41,445 nucleotides of DNA from GWB1-38-13 sp964488535. GTDB taxonomy: Bacteria; Patescibacteriota; Microgenomatia; UBA8517. Below, piece by piece: positions 25,768 through 33,765 of the stretch (positions within the stretch are counted from its first letter, which is position 1; each line of letters starts with the position of its first letter). The position numbers and the translations under genes were made by a program. The DNA is taken from contig CAZAUT010000012.1 in the NCBI GenBank assembly GCA_964488535.1, positions 1-41,445 on the forward strand, written 5' to 3'. The notes under the pieces were generated by a model, which was not told the DNA's origin, did no database searches, and saw only the letters and a list, made by a program, of their open reading frames with translations.

Positions 25768-26642
25768 TGAATATAAAACTACTTCAGGAACTTTCTGATA
25801 ATATACTGAGATTAGCCCCTGAAATATCAAAAACGATAGAGGACCGTTTTAAAAAGTATGAATACTTAAACAACTTATTTCTCGAACAAGGGATTGATAA
25901 TAAACAGCAAGATTTAACAACTACAATTGATCATACAGTTGGTAAATTACTGATAGAAAGAGTTTATAAGAAATACCCCGACCTTATTACAATTGACTCG
26001 GAAGAAAGTACTGAACGAATAGGTGTTGGGCCTATAATATTACGCTGTGACCCTTTGGATGGTACAAAACATTTTGTTAAAGGGATTCCACTTCTTGCCT
26101 CAACTCTGGCGTTAGTAGAAAATGGTCAAACAATTTTTGCTTTAGTTATAGATGTCTTTGGCGGTAATATTTTTCACGCAATAAAGGGTAAAGGTGCTTA
26201 TATGAATGATCGAAAAATCCATGTCGGGCATTCAAATATTTTTGATCCTTTCAGTTTTTTAATGTACGAGGCACCTAACTCAAAAATATTTGCCGATGAC
26301 AGAAAAACATTTTTCCTTTTTACAAAATACTTAAATATATTACATAAGATTTCATATCGCACAAGGAGTATCGGATTAGGGTCTCTGTCTATTTGCTATG
26401 TTGCAAGCTCAGCCAGCCCGGCTTATGTTGACCTCTCAAATAGTACTAAATTGTATGACATAGAAGCAGCTTTATTGATAGCTCAGGAAGCGGGTGCCAT
26501 TATTGGAAATATTAAAGGCAAGCTGTTGAACACCCTTATCTACAATCCAATGTCTGATAAAAAAATTCTTGAGAATAATTTAATAGTAGCCAACCCAATC
26601 GCTTTTAAACAAATTAACGAAGTTTTCTCAAATTCTTCTTAA
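25767..26642 (+). CDS. Inositol monophosphatase-family phosphatase
   Basis: Mg2+-dependent phosphatase of the IMPase/FBPase/CysQ superfamily. Metal-site motifs are present: IDSEESTE (near residue 75), DPLDGTKHF (near 93-101) and YDIEAALLIAQEAGA (near 230). At 291 aa it has family length. It starts within the stop of the GlmU-like gene (TAATG), so the two are translationally coupled and its substrate may be a sugar phosphate or a nucleotide by-product of that pathway. The family covers inositol-P, fructose-1,6-bisphosphate and 3'-phosphoadenosine phosphate, and I cannot choose among them. The last 29 bases overlap the 3' end of murE on the other strand. Confidence 0.85.
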   Translation: MNIKLLQELSDNILRLAPEISKTIEDRFKKYEYLNNLFLEQGIDNKQQDLTTTIDHTVGKLLIERVYKKYPDLITIDSEESTERIGVGPIILRCDPLDGTKHFVKGIPLLASTLALVENGQTIFALVIDVFGGNIFHAIKGKGAYMNDRKIHVGHSNIFDPFSFLMYEAPNSKIFADDRKTFFLFTKYLNILHKISYRTRSIGLGSLSICYVASSASPAYVDLSNSTKLYDIEAALLIAQEAGAIIGNIKGKLLNTLIYNPMSDKKILENNLIVANPIAFKQINEVFSNSS

Positions 26643-28014
26643 CAACTTCAGATTCCGACCAGGGTATTTCGTGTATCCCATCCAAATTCATTGTTTTCTC
26701 GTGTCCCTTTCCGAAAAATGCCACAGTGTCGCCTTTTTGTGCAACTTTAGTTATTGCAAACTCAATAGCTTTTTTTCTATCGGGAATTTTTATAAACATT
26801 GATTTTCCATGTATAGCATCGTTATTTTGTAAACCGGATTGGTAATTCTGCATAGTAAATTCTACAGCCTTACGAATCAGCACCCCTTTTGAAATACTGT
26901 CAATTATAAGGTTGGCGTCTTCACTTCTTGGATCTTCGGATGTAATTATGCTTATATCCGCCAGTTTTGCCGAAATTTTGCCCATTTTCGGCCTTTTTAG
27001 ACGGTCACGTTCACCAGCACACCCGAAAACGGAAATCAATCGTCCCTTAGTTCCCTTTCGTAAATATTCTAAGGCTTTTTTTAGGGAATCGGGTGTGTGA
27101 GCAAAATCTATCACTGCCCTAAAGGGTTGATTTTCAAACAATTCTTCCATTCTTCCTTCGGGTAATTTGAAAGTATTAAGCGATGTAAGAGCGTCATTTT
27201 TGGAAACTCCAAAGTATGAAACAGCCTTGATCGCTGCTTCAACATTTATATTGTTAAATTCCCCGGGAAGAATATTAATTTTTGTTTCTTTTGGAGAAAA
27301 CACTTTGTGTTTACCGGATTTTATAAATTTCATTTTAACCTGCTCATAATTCTTAAAATTTCTATGATAATCAAGGTGTTCGGGATAAATATTTGTCAAA
27401 ACGGTAACGTCAAAATCGATTCCGAATATTCTTTTTTGGTCTATTCCATGACTGCTTACTTCCAAAACCGCGTATTCACAATTATTTTTAACCATCAAAG
27501 ACAAAAACTTTTGCAAAGTCATAGCATCCGGGTTTGTAATATGTGCTCCGGTATCATACTCTTTGTTTCCTACAACAGCCTTAATTGTTGAAACCATGCC
27601 GGTTTTATAACCCATTGAACGCAAGATGTGATAAATAATATGTACTGTAGTTGTCTTTCCTTTAGTTCCGGTTACGCCGATAATCTTCAGTTTCCTGGAA
27701 GGAAAATTATTCCAAAGACAGGCTGCCAATCCTAATGCCTTTCTTGAATTTTTCACCTGCAAATATGACGTTCTTTCTGCTATCCTGCGTGGAGATTTAT
27801 TTTCAGAAATTATTAAACACGCACCATTAGATAAGGCAGCTTCAATATAGTCATTTCCATCAGCATTCAGTCCCTTGACCGCAACAAATACATGGCCTTT
27901 TTTCACTTCACGCGAATTTTCAGTGATACCGGCAATTTTTTCATTACCTCTAATCTCGGATTTTACCAGTAAATCAAATTTATGAAGATGTCTTACGAGA
28001 TCCTGTACTTTCAT
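26614..28014 (-). CDS. murE: UDP-MurNAc-dipeptide: diamino acid ligase MurE
   Basis: Adds the third, diamino residue of the stem peptide. It starts MKVQDLVRHLHKFDLLVK, has the MurE N-terminal motif GITENSREVKKGHVFVAVKG, the P-loop GVTGTKGKTTTVHII, YAVLEVSSHGIDQKRI, TNIYPEHLDYH, and VIDFAHTPDSLKKAL. The residue-selection motif reads SEDPRSED. Meso-DAP enzymes usually have DNPR, while Thermotoga maritima MurE, which adds lysine, has DDPR, so lysine is possible here. I chose the ATG at 28014 (466 aa), which overlaps the murA stop as ATGA. The frame runs 72 codons further upstream inside murA and is not coding there. Confidence 0.95.
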   Translation of the reverse strand: MKVQDLVRHLHKFDLLVKSEIRGNEKIAGITENSREVKKGHVFVAVKGLNADGNDYIEAALSNGACLIISENKSPRRIAERTSYLQVKNSRKALGLAACLWNNFPSRKLKIIGVTGTKGKTTTVHIIYHILRSMGYKTGMVSTIKAVVGNKEYDTGAHITNPDAMTLQKFLSLMVKNNCEYAVLEVSSHGIDQKRIFGIDFDVTVLTNIYPEHLDYHRNFKNYEQVKMKFIKSGKHKVFSPKETKINILPGEFNNINVEAAIKAVSYFGVSKNDALTSLNTFKLPEGRMEELFENQPFRAVIDFAHTPDSLKKALEYLRKGTKGRLISVFGCAGERDRLKRPKMGKISAKLADISIITSEDPRSEDANLIIDSISKGVLIRKAVEFTMQNYQSGLQNNDAIHGKSMFIKIPDRKKAIEFAITKVAQKGDTVAFFGKGHEKTMNLDGIHEIPWSESEVVKKNLRKLR

Positions 28015-29303
28015 TTTATTTCTGCAATTTTTGCACCCAATTTTTGAAGATTTTCGGAAAAGTGGGGATGGCCTCGGTATAATGCATCGGCATTTAAAAT
28101 AACGGACTCTCCCTCGGCTATCATGCATGACATTACCATTGCCACTACGGCGCGAATTATGTACGGTGCTTCCAATGTCGATCCATGAAGTTTGTTTCCG
28201 GAAATTGAAATTATTCTGTGAGGGTCGCACATTACTATGTTTGCTCCCAGTTTATTCAGCTCACTTGTCCAAAACAGACCCGCATCGTACATCCAGTTAT
28301 GAAAAAGTGTCACCCCTGCTTCGGCCTTAAGGGAAATCGGAATAAAAATCGGTAGAAGATCGACGGGTAAAGCAGGCCAGGGCTGTGCTTTTACCGAAAG
28401 ATATGATCTCCCCTCCTCCTCCGGCAATACGCGTATTTTTTGTCCTGCTTCAACTATCGCTGTATTTTTACTGTATGAAATTTTAATCCCAAAACGCGAA
28501 AAGATATAGTTAATATGCTGAAAAAGTTCCGGGTGGGAATTGTTAATTTCAACCCTTCCCCCACTTATGGCACCCATAGCTAAAAAGGTAGCTACTTCGT
28601 AATGATCGGAAAATATCTCGTATTCATCCGTTTCGGGTTCTCCGTTACCTTCAATCTCAATTATACTTGATCCGATTCCTGTAATATTCACGCCCGATTT
28701 CTTCAGAAAAAGGCATAAGTCCTGAACCTGGGGTTCAGAAGCTGCTCCCATAATCTTTGTTCTTCCGGTGAGCTGTGAGGCAAAAGAAACGGCATTTTCT
28801 GTAGCTGTCGGGCTCATTTCTCTTAGCCATATTTCGTTTGCTTTCGCATTGCGGGCATTCATCGATATACCCGAATTGTCTTCGTGTACTTTTACTCCAA
28901 GGTCTACAAAGGCATTAAAATGAGGTGCAAGTGTACGAAATCCCAGCGTACATCCTCCAGGAAGGCCACCGAAAAACACTTTTCCGAATCTTGCAAGCAT
29001 GGGTCCCCATAATAGGGACGATCCTCTCATAGCACTCCAATCCTCCGCAGAAACTTTCTCAAAGGAAAGGCTGGAGTTGTCAATTCTCAAAGTTTTTCTT
29101 TCTTTATTCCATTCAATCCTGCTTCCCAATTTTTCGAGAATGGACACCATCTTAGTTACATCGGTAATGTCCGGAATGTTTTTAAGAAGCAGCGGTTTCT
29201 TAAATAAAATAGTTGACGGAATTATTGATACTGCGGAATTCTTACTTCCTGAAGGATTAACTGTGCCGGTCAATTTTTGTTTACCTTGTATTTTTATATC
29301 CAC
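28011..29303 (-). CDS. murA: UDP-GlcNAc 1-carboxyvinyltransferase MurA
   Basis: Transfers enolpyruvate from PEP to UDP-GlcNAc, the first committed step of peptidoglycan synthesis and the target of fosfomycin. From the proposed GTG (430 aa) it starts with IKIQGKQKLTGTVNPSGSKNSA, containing the catalytic lysine. The active-site loop is LPGGCTLGFRTLAPH with the catalytic cysteine kept, which normally means fosfomycin sensitivity. EMSPTATENAV and the C-terminal APYIIRAVVAM arginine are also present. No ATG is near the start. The GTG at 29303 lies 10 bases after a TATAAT that forms a promoter with TTGGAT 17 bases upstream, inside the end of ftsI. A TTG at 29342 is the alternative. It is translationally coupled to murE. 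Confidence 0.95.
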   Translation of the reverse strand: MDIKIQGKQKLTGTVNPSGSKNSAVSIIPSTILFKKPLLLKNIPDITDVTKMVSILEKLGSRIEWNKERKTLRIDNSSLSFEKVSAEDWSAMRGSSLLWGPMLARFGKVFFGGLPGGCTLGFRTLAPHFNAFVDLGVKVHEDNSGISMNARNAKANEIWLREMSPTATENAVSFASQLTGRTKIMGAASEPQVQDLCLFLKKSGVNITGIGSSIIEIEGNGEPETDEYEIFSDHYEVATFLAMGAISGGRVEINNSHPELFQHINYIFSRFGIKISYSKNTAIVEAGQKIRVLPEEEGRSYLSVKAQPWPALPVDLLPIFIPISLKAEAGVTLFHNWMYDAGLFWTSELNKLGANIVMCDPHRIISISGNKLHGSTLEAPYIIRAVVAMVMSCMIAEGESVILNADALYRGHPHFSENLQKLGAKIAEIK

Positions 29304-29310
29304 ACTCGCA

Positions 29311-31029
29311 TCAATTATACATTTTTTCCGGCAATAATCCAAAATGCAAAAATAATTTTTCAGCTATGTTATACCACAACGGCGCTGCCGTTTCTGAAGC
29401 CCATGGTGAACTCTGGGGTTCACGTAAAGTTACAAGCATAATAAATTTCGGATTATCATAGGGGGCGAACCCAATGAAACTGGCAATTGTCTTTTCATCA
29501 TCATAATGACCGGAAATCGGTATCTGGGCTGTACCGGTTTTTCCGGCCACTCCGAATCCCTTTTTATACGTCCATTTGGCCTCACCGCTTTTCGCAGCTT
29601 CAACCATCATTAAAGTAATCTCGTCCGAGGCTTTTTTCGAAATTACATATTTTCCCTTATCCGAGGGTAACCCATAAGATACGTTATCAATGGCAATATC
29701 TTTGACTACTTTTGGTTTTGCCATCAATCCATCATTCGCTATCACGTTGACGGCTGTAATTAATTGAATGGGAGTAACCGCAATTCCCTGTCCAAAACTC
29801 GAGGTATAGAGATCAATTTCCGACCATTCTTTAAGACTGCGAATCTTCGGACTCATTTCACCCTGCAAATCTATTCCTGTTATTTCACCAAAACCGAATT
29901 TCTTTAAGTATTCATAGTTCTTTTCAGTACCGATTTTTTTGGCCACATATGACATACCGATGTTATCGGAGTGTATTATTACATCACTCATACTCGAATT
30001 CGGGAAATACTTATCATTCCATGTGTGTATTGTATATTCTCCCACCGTCAGAGGACCGTTGCAGACTTCGCACTTTGTTTCCGGCCCCACCGCATTCATA
30101 TCCAAGGCTGCTGCCATAACGATCACTTTAAACACCGAACCGGGTTCAAATGAGGTTGAGATTACGGGATTTAAAAATAATTCATTGGAATACTTCCAAT
30201 ATTGCTGCGGATCAAACGACGGGTAACTTGCCATCGCCAATATTCCGCCGGTAGAAGGATCCATAACGATCACGGATCCGCTGAGACTTCCGTATTTTTC
30301 AATACCTTCTCTTAATTCTTCTTCAACGACCATTTGTACTCCTTTATCGATGTAGGTGATGATATCAGCCCCTGAAAATGAAGGTGTCCTTTTTCTTCTT
30401 CCGGTTAAAAGCGGAAAACCTTTTACATCAATATCCCCTTTTTCGATTCCTGCACGGGACGATAATGTATCGTCATAAAATCCTTCCAATCCGAAATAAC
30501 CCTTATTCGCACCATCGTCGTCCTTGCCTAAAAAACCCAAAAGATGCGCAGATGATGATCCCTCAGGATATCTCCTTGCCTCGTCTTTATCAAAACCAAT
30601 TCCTTTAAAACCAAGTTCTTCGATTTCGTTTTTTATATCGGTTGTAAGCCTGTTTTTCAGTGGCACCCAAAATTTACCGCTATCGGCAAGAAGAGATTTT
30701 ATTTTGACTTCTTCAGAAGATGCCAAAAGGTTGTTACCACGGATATCGGTCAAAAGAGGTGCGAGACGCCTTGCAATTGTGGTTGGATCGGTAATAAGTT
30801 TCGGTTCGGCAAACAACGTCCAGGAATCAGCTTGTCCGACAAGAATGCTTCCGTCGCTCGCAAGAATTTTACCACGATAGGAAGTCTGTATACTCCGCCT
30901 TTGATGCTGGTTAACTGCAAGTGCAGATAATTCTTTCGCCCTTATTATCTGCCAGTAAAAAAAGCGGAAAAATATTACCAGATATCCCAAAAGAACAAAT
31001 ACAAAAAAAATATTAATTTTAGCGCGCAT
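29311..31029 (-). CDS. ftsI: Class B penicillin-binding protein FtsI (PBP3-like transpeptidase)
   Basis: Septal peptidoglycan D,D-transpeptidase working with FtsW. A short cytoplasmic start and one membrane anchor (residues 5-25) lead to the PBP dimerisation domain, with RRSIQTSYRGKILASDG and RRYPEGSSSAHLLGFLG. The transpeptidase domain has all three active-site motifs: SxxK as SVFK (298-301, in FEPGSVFKV), SxN as SDN (354-356) and KTG (497-499, in VAGKTGTAQ). Length is 572 aa. The start ATG follows the ftsL-like stop by one base. The 3' end carries the murA promoter. Confidence 0.96.
   Translation of the reverse strand: MRAKINIFFVFVLLGYLVIFFRFFYWQIIRAKELSALAVNQHQRRSIQTSYRGKILASDGSILVGQADSWTLFAEPKLITDPTTIARRLAPLLTDIRGNNLLASSEEVKIKSLLADSGKFWVPLKNRLTTDIKNEIEELGFKGIGFDKDEARRYPEGSSSAHLLGFLGKDDDGANKGYFGLEGFYDDTLSSRAGIEKGDIDVKGFPLLTGRRKRTPSFSGADIITYIDKGVQMVVEEELREGIEKYGSLSGSVIVMDPSTGGILAMASYPSFDPQQYWKYSNELFLNPVISTSFEPGSVFKVIVMAAALDMNAVGPETKCEVCNGPLTVGEYTIHTWNDKYFPNSSMSDVIIHSDNIGMSYVAKKIGTEKNYEYLKKFGFGEITGIDLQGEMSPKIRSLKEWSEIDLYTSSFGQGIAVTPIQLITAVNVIANDGLMAKPKVVKDIAIDNVSYGLPSDKGKYVISKKASDEITLMMVEAAKSGEAKWTYKKGFGVAGKTGTAQIPISGHYDDEKTIASFIGFAPYDNPKFIMLVTLREPQSSPWASETAAPLWYNIAEKLFLHFGLLPEKMYN
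29314..29342 (-). promoter_or_regulatory. Internal murA promoter
   Basis: On the minus strand TTGGAT (29337-29342), exactly 17 bases, and a perfect TATAAT (29314-29319) overlap the last codons of ftsI. They stand 10 bases before the proposed murA GTG. Transcription would start about 3-5 bases before the GTG. It would let murA-murE be expressed apart from the mraZ promoter. Confidence 0.6.
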
Positions 31030-31030
31030 A

Positions 31031-31321
31031 TCAGCGGGCTTGTGCTAAAGGCTCCTCCTGATTGAAGTATAAAACATTTACATTTGAGGTAAAACCTTTC
31101 TCTTTGGAAACATTGTACGCATTGGTCAACGAATCTTTCAGAGAAATGTCTTCGCTTATCTCATTACAGTTTTCTTTAGCTTCAACTATCTGAAAAGTAC
31201 TGACGTTTACGGCGGTAGATCTGCCGACATTATATATTGTAATCAATACGCCATTAATTATTGTGGCGCTCATTAAAAAGACCGTCAATATCATTTTCAT
31301 TTTATATGATAATTTTTTCAT
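31031..31321 (-). CDS. ftsL: FtsL-like small divisome membrane protein
   Basis: A 96-aa bitopic protein: a basic start (MKKLSYKMK), one transmembrane helix at residues about 9-30 and a polar extracytoplasmic tail. It sits exactly where ftsL belongs, between rsmH and ftsI, overlapping rsmH by 20 bases. FtsL proteins share almost no sequence, so the call rests on size, topology and position. The tail shows only a weak heptad pattern, so a long FtsB/FtsL-type coiled coil is not obvious. Confidence 0.6.
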   Translation of the reverse strand: MKKLSYKMKMILTVFLMSATIINGVLITIYNVGRSTAVNVSTFQIVEAKENCNEISEDISLKDSLTNAYNVSKEKGFTSNVNVLYFNQEEPLAQAR

Positions 31322-32270
31322 AATTTTTTTTAATCACCCGTAGCTTAGCACTTCTCGCTTTGGGATTTTTTAATATTTCGGATATATCCGGAACAATAAC
31401 ATCTGCGCATATAATTCCTTCATCTCGGGACGATATCTCCTTAAATAAATTTTTAACAATTCGGTCCTCACCCGAATGAAAAGAGATTACAGCCAGAACC
31501 CCGTCCTTTTTTAATACATCATAGGATGATCTTAATGCATCTCTTAAATTTTCAAGCTCGCTATTAACGGCAATTCTTAAGGCCATAAATGGCAGCGTAT
31601 AATCGCTGATCCTTTTTCCTGATCTACCAAAATGAATTTTATCGAGTATATCGGTAAAATCGGCAACAGTTTGTATTTTTCTTAAGCTTCTTTTTTCTAC
31701 AACCGCTCTCACAACTTTGCGTGCATCAGGGTACGGCATCACCTTCTCAAACAAATAATTCAGTTTAGTTTTAGGAAGTGCATTTAATAAATCCGATGCC
31801 GATACCCCGTAATCATCGGAAATCCGCATATCGAGCTGCGAACCTCGCTCGTTAAACGAAAAACCCCTGGAAAACATATAATGGTAAGAACTTATTCCCA
31901 GATCCAATAAAACTCCGTCAACACTTTGAATACTAAGATTAGCCAAAATATATTTGATATGTACAAAATTGTCGTTTACGACAGTAAAGTACTTCTCACA
32001 ACCTCCTGACGGGCAAAATAATTTTTTTAGACTATCGGATGCGATTTCAACCATTCGGCGATCGGCATCAATTCCGATAATATACGCCCCCCTATTAATT
32101 AATTCTTTAGCATGTCCGCCCGATCCAAGGGTTGCATCTACTATCAAAGATTTCTTTTTTTGAGCCTGATTATTTAAAGGTGCGACCAAACCAAACGCTC
32201 TGCAGACTTCTTCCAAAAGGACAGGTTTGTGTATTCCATTTTCACCCTCACCTTTCCCTAGGTTTTTCAT
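31302..32270 (-). CDS. rsmH: 16S rRNA m4C1402 methyltransferase RsmH (MraW)
   Basis: SAM-dependent N4-methyltransferase of C1402 in 16S rRNA, the usual second gene of dcw clusters. N-terminal HKPVLLEEVCRAF, the SAM motif VDATLGSGGHAKEL near residue 45 and GIDADRRMVEIA are present. VDGVLLDLGISSYH, the conserved FSFNERGSQLDMRI, and AVISFHSGEDRIVKNLF near the C-terminus also match the family. Length is 322 aa. The ATG overlaps the mraZ stop (ATGA). Confidence 0.96.
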   Translation of the reverse strand: MKNLGKGEGENGIHKPVLLEEVCRAFGLVAPLNNQAQKKKSLIVDATLGSGGHAKELINRGAYIIGIDADRRMVEIASDSLKKLFCPSGGCEKYFTVVNDNFVHIKYILANLSIQSVDGVLLDLGISSYHYMFSRGFSFNERGSQLDMRISDDYGVSASDLLNALPKTKLNYLFEKVMPYPDARKVVRAVVEKRSLRKIQTVADFTDILDKIHFGRSGKRISDYTLPFMALRIAVNSELENLRDALRSSYDVLKKDGVLAVISFHSGEDRIVKNLFKEISSRDEGIICADVIVPDISEILKNPKARSAKLRVIKKNYEKIII

Positions 32271-32707
32271 TGAGCACTTTGTTTGGTTGTCAATTTTTCC
32301 AATGTATCTTCCGCATTTTCCTGAACCGACTTTTCTTTATTACTCCAGATAACGGAGTCCCAAATCTCAACTCGGTTTCCCAATCCCAAAAATGTGACGT
32401 CGGTGGAAAGATTTGCGTAATTTTTTAAATTAGCCGGTATAATAAATCTTCCCTGGGCATCTAAAAACACCTCATAGCCCGATCCGAGAATAAATCTGTC
32501 GGTATCACGTACGGCTTTTGTTAAAATTTCGCTTCGGCCTGTAAGTTTTTCCAAAATTGTGTTCCACCTTGATTCCGAAACGATCACGCAACATCCTTCA
32601 TACCATTTCGCAATGATCAACCTATCTCCTAACTCGTTTCTGAATTTTTTCGGTAGTGAAATTCGGTTTTTATCGGTTATTTTTGAGAAATATTGTCCAA
32701 TCAGCAT
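32267..32707 (-). CDS. mraZ: Transcriptional regulator MraZ
   Basis: AbrB-like DNA-binding protein at the head of the dcw operon. In studied bacteria it binds repeats upstream of its own gene. The two SpoVT-AbrB repeats show as ITDKNRISLPKKFRNEL (residues about 10-26) and LDAQGRFIIPANLKNYA (about 82-98). Length (146 aa) is typical. Three direct repeats matching MraZ boxes lie just upstream, so autoregulation is likely. The start is an ATG six bases after a TATAAA. Confidence 0.95.
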   Translation of the reverse strand: MLIGQYFSKITDKNRISLPKKFRNELGDRLIIAKWYEGCCVIVSESRWNTILEKLTGRSEILTKAVRDTDRFILGSGYEVFLDAQGRFIIPANLKNYANLSTDVTFLGLGNRVEIWDSVIWSNKEKSVQENAEDTLEKLTTKQSAQ

Positions 32708-32781
32708 GAATTATTTATATCTATAACTTACCACTTTTCACCACTTTACACCATTCTTATACATTTTCACGGACGTGTCAA
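32708..32781 (-). promoter_or_regulatory. mraZ operator (three MraZ boxes) and promoter
   Basis: On the minus strand AAAGTGGT occurs at 32730-32737 and 32740-32747, with a third, imperfect copy at 32750-32757 (AGAATGGT). The period is exactly 10 bases, which is the arrangement known for MraZ operators. A TATAAA (32714-32719) lies 6 bases before the ATG, so a promoter using it would have its -35 region inside the boxes. A second candidate, TTGACA (32776-32781) with TATAAG (32756-32761), has a short 14-base spacer. Confidence 0.8.
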
Positions 32782-32809
32782 TACAAAAAGAACCCGAAAG
32801 GAAGAGGGG

Positions 32810-32900
32810 GGAGATATTAAGATATTAGGATATAAAGATATTGGCGATTGAGTGACTAAGTAACAAAGTATCTAAGTAACTAATTAACTAAGTAACCAGG
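32810..32900. repeat. Degenerate micro-repeat tract, copy A
   Basis: This is a mix of words such as GATATTAGGATATAAAGATA and AAGTATCTAAGTAACTAATT. The first part, GATATTAGGATATAAAGATATTGG, reappears in inverted orientation at the other end of the adjacent 243-aa gene (33696-33765) with few mismatches. No gene lies in the tract. Confidence 0.65.
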
Positions 32901-32903
32901 TGA

Positions 32904-33635
32904 TTAAGAAGAAAGGATGAAGAAGCCCACATTGGAGGATTTGTTTTCATTAAGTTCTACCCATTCTCCCTCGTTATAAAAACGAATATTTCCTTGCTCA
33001 AATTCTCCCGAATTGCCTTTTTCAACCGAGGAGAAGATACCGAATGCTTTCGATACATCCAAGCCTGTGTCTTCCGGATATCCTACGGTGTCCATGGTTA
33101 CATAAAAAGCGCCCTTATTTATTTTATCGAGAGTGTATATGCCAATGGGTGTGTCGATTTCGTCCGAACCTGATTGAAGTGTAAACTCCGTCTCAAACTT
33201 CGCCACAAGTTTTCCCTTATCGTTTCTGAGGCGAAGCAGCACATTCCCTGTTTCCACACCTTCATCATATCTGAACTTTCCTGATGATTCCGAACCTAAA
33301 AGAAGGTCTTTTTCAACATCCTCCCCTTTCACAAGTTTTACCGTTCCCGGCACACCTTGTGTTCGTCCGTCGGGCACTTTATAAGTCAACTCATAATCTA
33401 AAGTTGTTGCATCTATAACAATCTTTGAAATTTCTAATTTCAGCCAGTGTCCGTCACCGGATGGGGTGAGAGAAACCACTGGTCGTTTTTCCAATTCCAC
33501 TTCGGGTAACGTCTCTTCAGCTTCAGTTTCAGAATTTTCTTCATCGTTAGCATCTCTGCCTTTCATGAACACAAACACCCCGATAGTTACCCCAACCCCG
33601 ATAAATAAAATTATAATTGGAAGTATCTTTTTCAT
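32904..33635 (-). CDS. Membrane-anchored protein of unknown function
   Basis: I do not recognise this family. A basic start, MKKILPIIILFIGVGVTIG, forms one N-terminal membrane anchor (residues about 4-23). An acidic, low-complexity linker follows (DANDEENSETEAEETLPEVE, about 28-47), then a predicted mostly beta domain of about 190 residues with no cysteines. There is no lipobox. The layout suggests an envelope protein facing outward. The gene has its own ATG at 33635, lies between mraZ and glyQS, and is bracketed by inverted copies of a degenerate repeat, so it may be a mobile or recently acquired cassette. Confidence 0.75.
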   Translation of the reverse strand: MKKILPIIILFIGVGVTIGVFVFMKGRDANDEENSETEAEETLPEVELEKRPVVSLTPSGDGHWLKLEISKIVIDATTLDYELTYKVPDGRTQGVPGTVKLVKGEDVEKDLLLGSESSGKFRYDEGVETGNVLLRLRNDKGKLVAKFETEFTLQSGSDEIDTPIGIYTLDKINKGAFYVTMDTVGYPEDTGLDVSKAFGIFSSVEKGNSGEFEQGNIRFYNEGEWVELNENKSSNVGFFILSS

Positions 33636-33689
33636 GGGATTAAATTATTATATTAATAAATAATCAAATTCTTAAACGATTTAACAATT

Positions 33690-33765
33690 GAATCGCCCGG
33701 TATCCTTATATCTTTATATCTTAATTATCTTATTATCCTAGTATCTTTGTATCCTAATATCCAAT
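33690..33765. repeat. Degenerate micro-repeat tract, copy B (inverted relative to copy A)
   Basis: On the minus strand it reads GATATTAGGATACAAAGATA followed by CTAGGATAATAAGATAATTA. The first segment matches copy A (32810-32840) in inverted orientation. The glyQS stop codon falls inside the tract, so the repeat defines the end of that gene. Confidence 0.65.

Noticed and set aside
16320..26642. The island as a recent insertion from a different organism
   Set aside because: Base composition, lack of Shine-Dalgarno sequences, promoter style and overlap habits look the same as in the flanking dcw genes, and no integrase, transposase or attachment repeats mark its ends. Older transfer of single genes such as acl remains possible.
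28015..28230. Upstream extension of murE by 72 codons
   Set aside because: It lies wholly inside murA in another frame, its residues look random, and the ATG overlapping the murA stop gives a standard MurE start.
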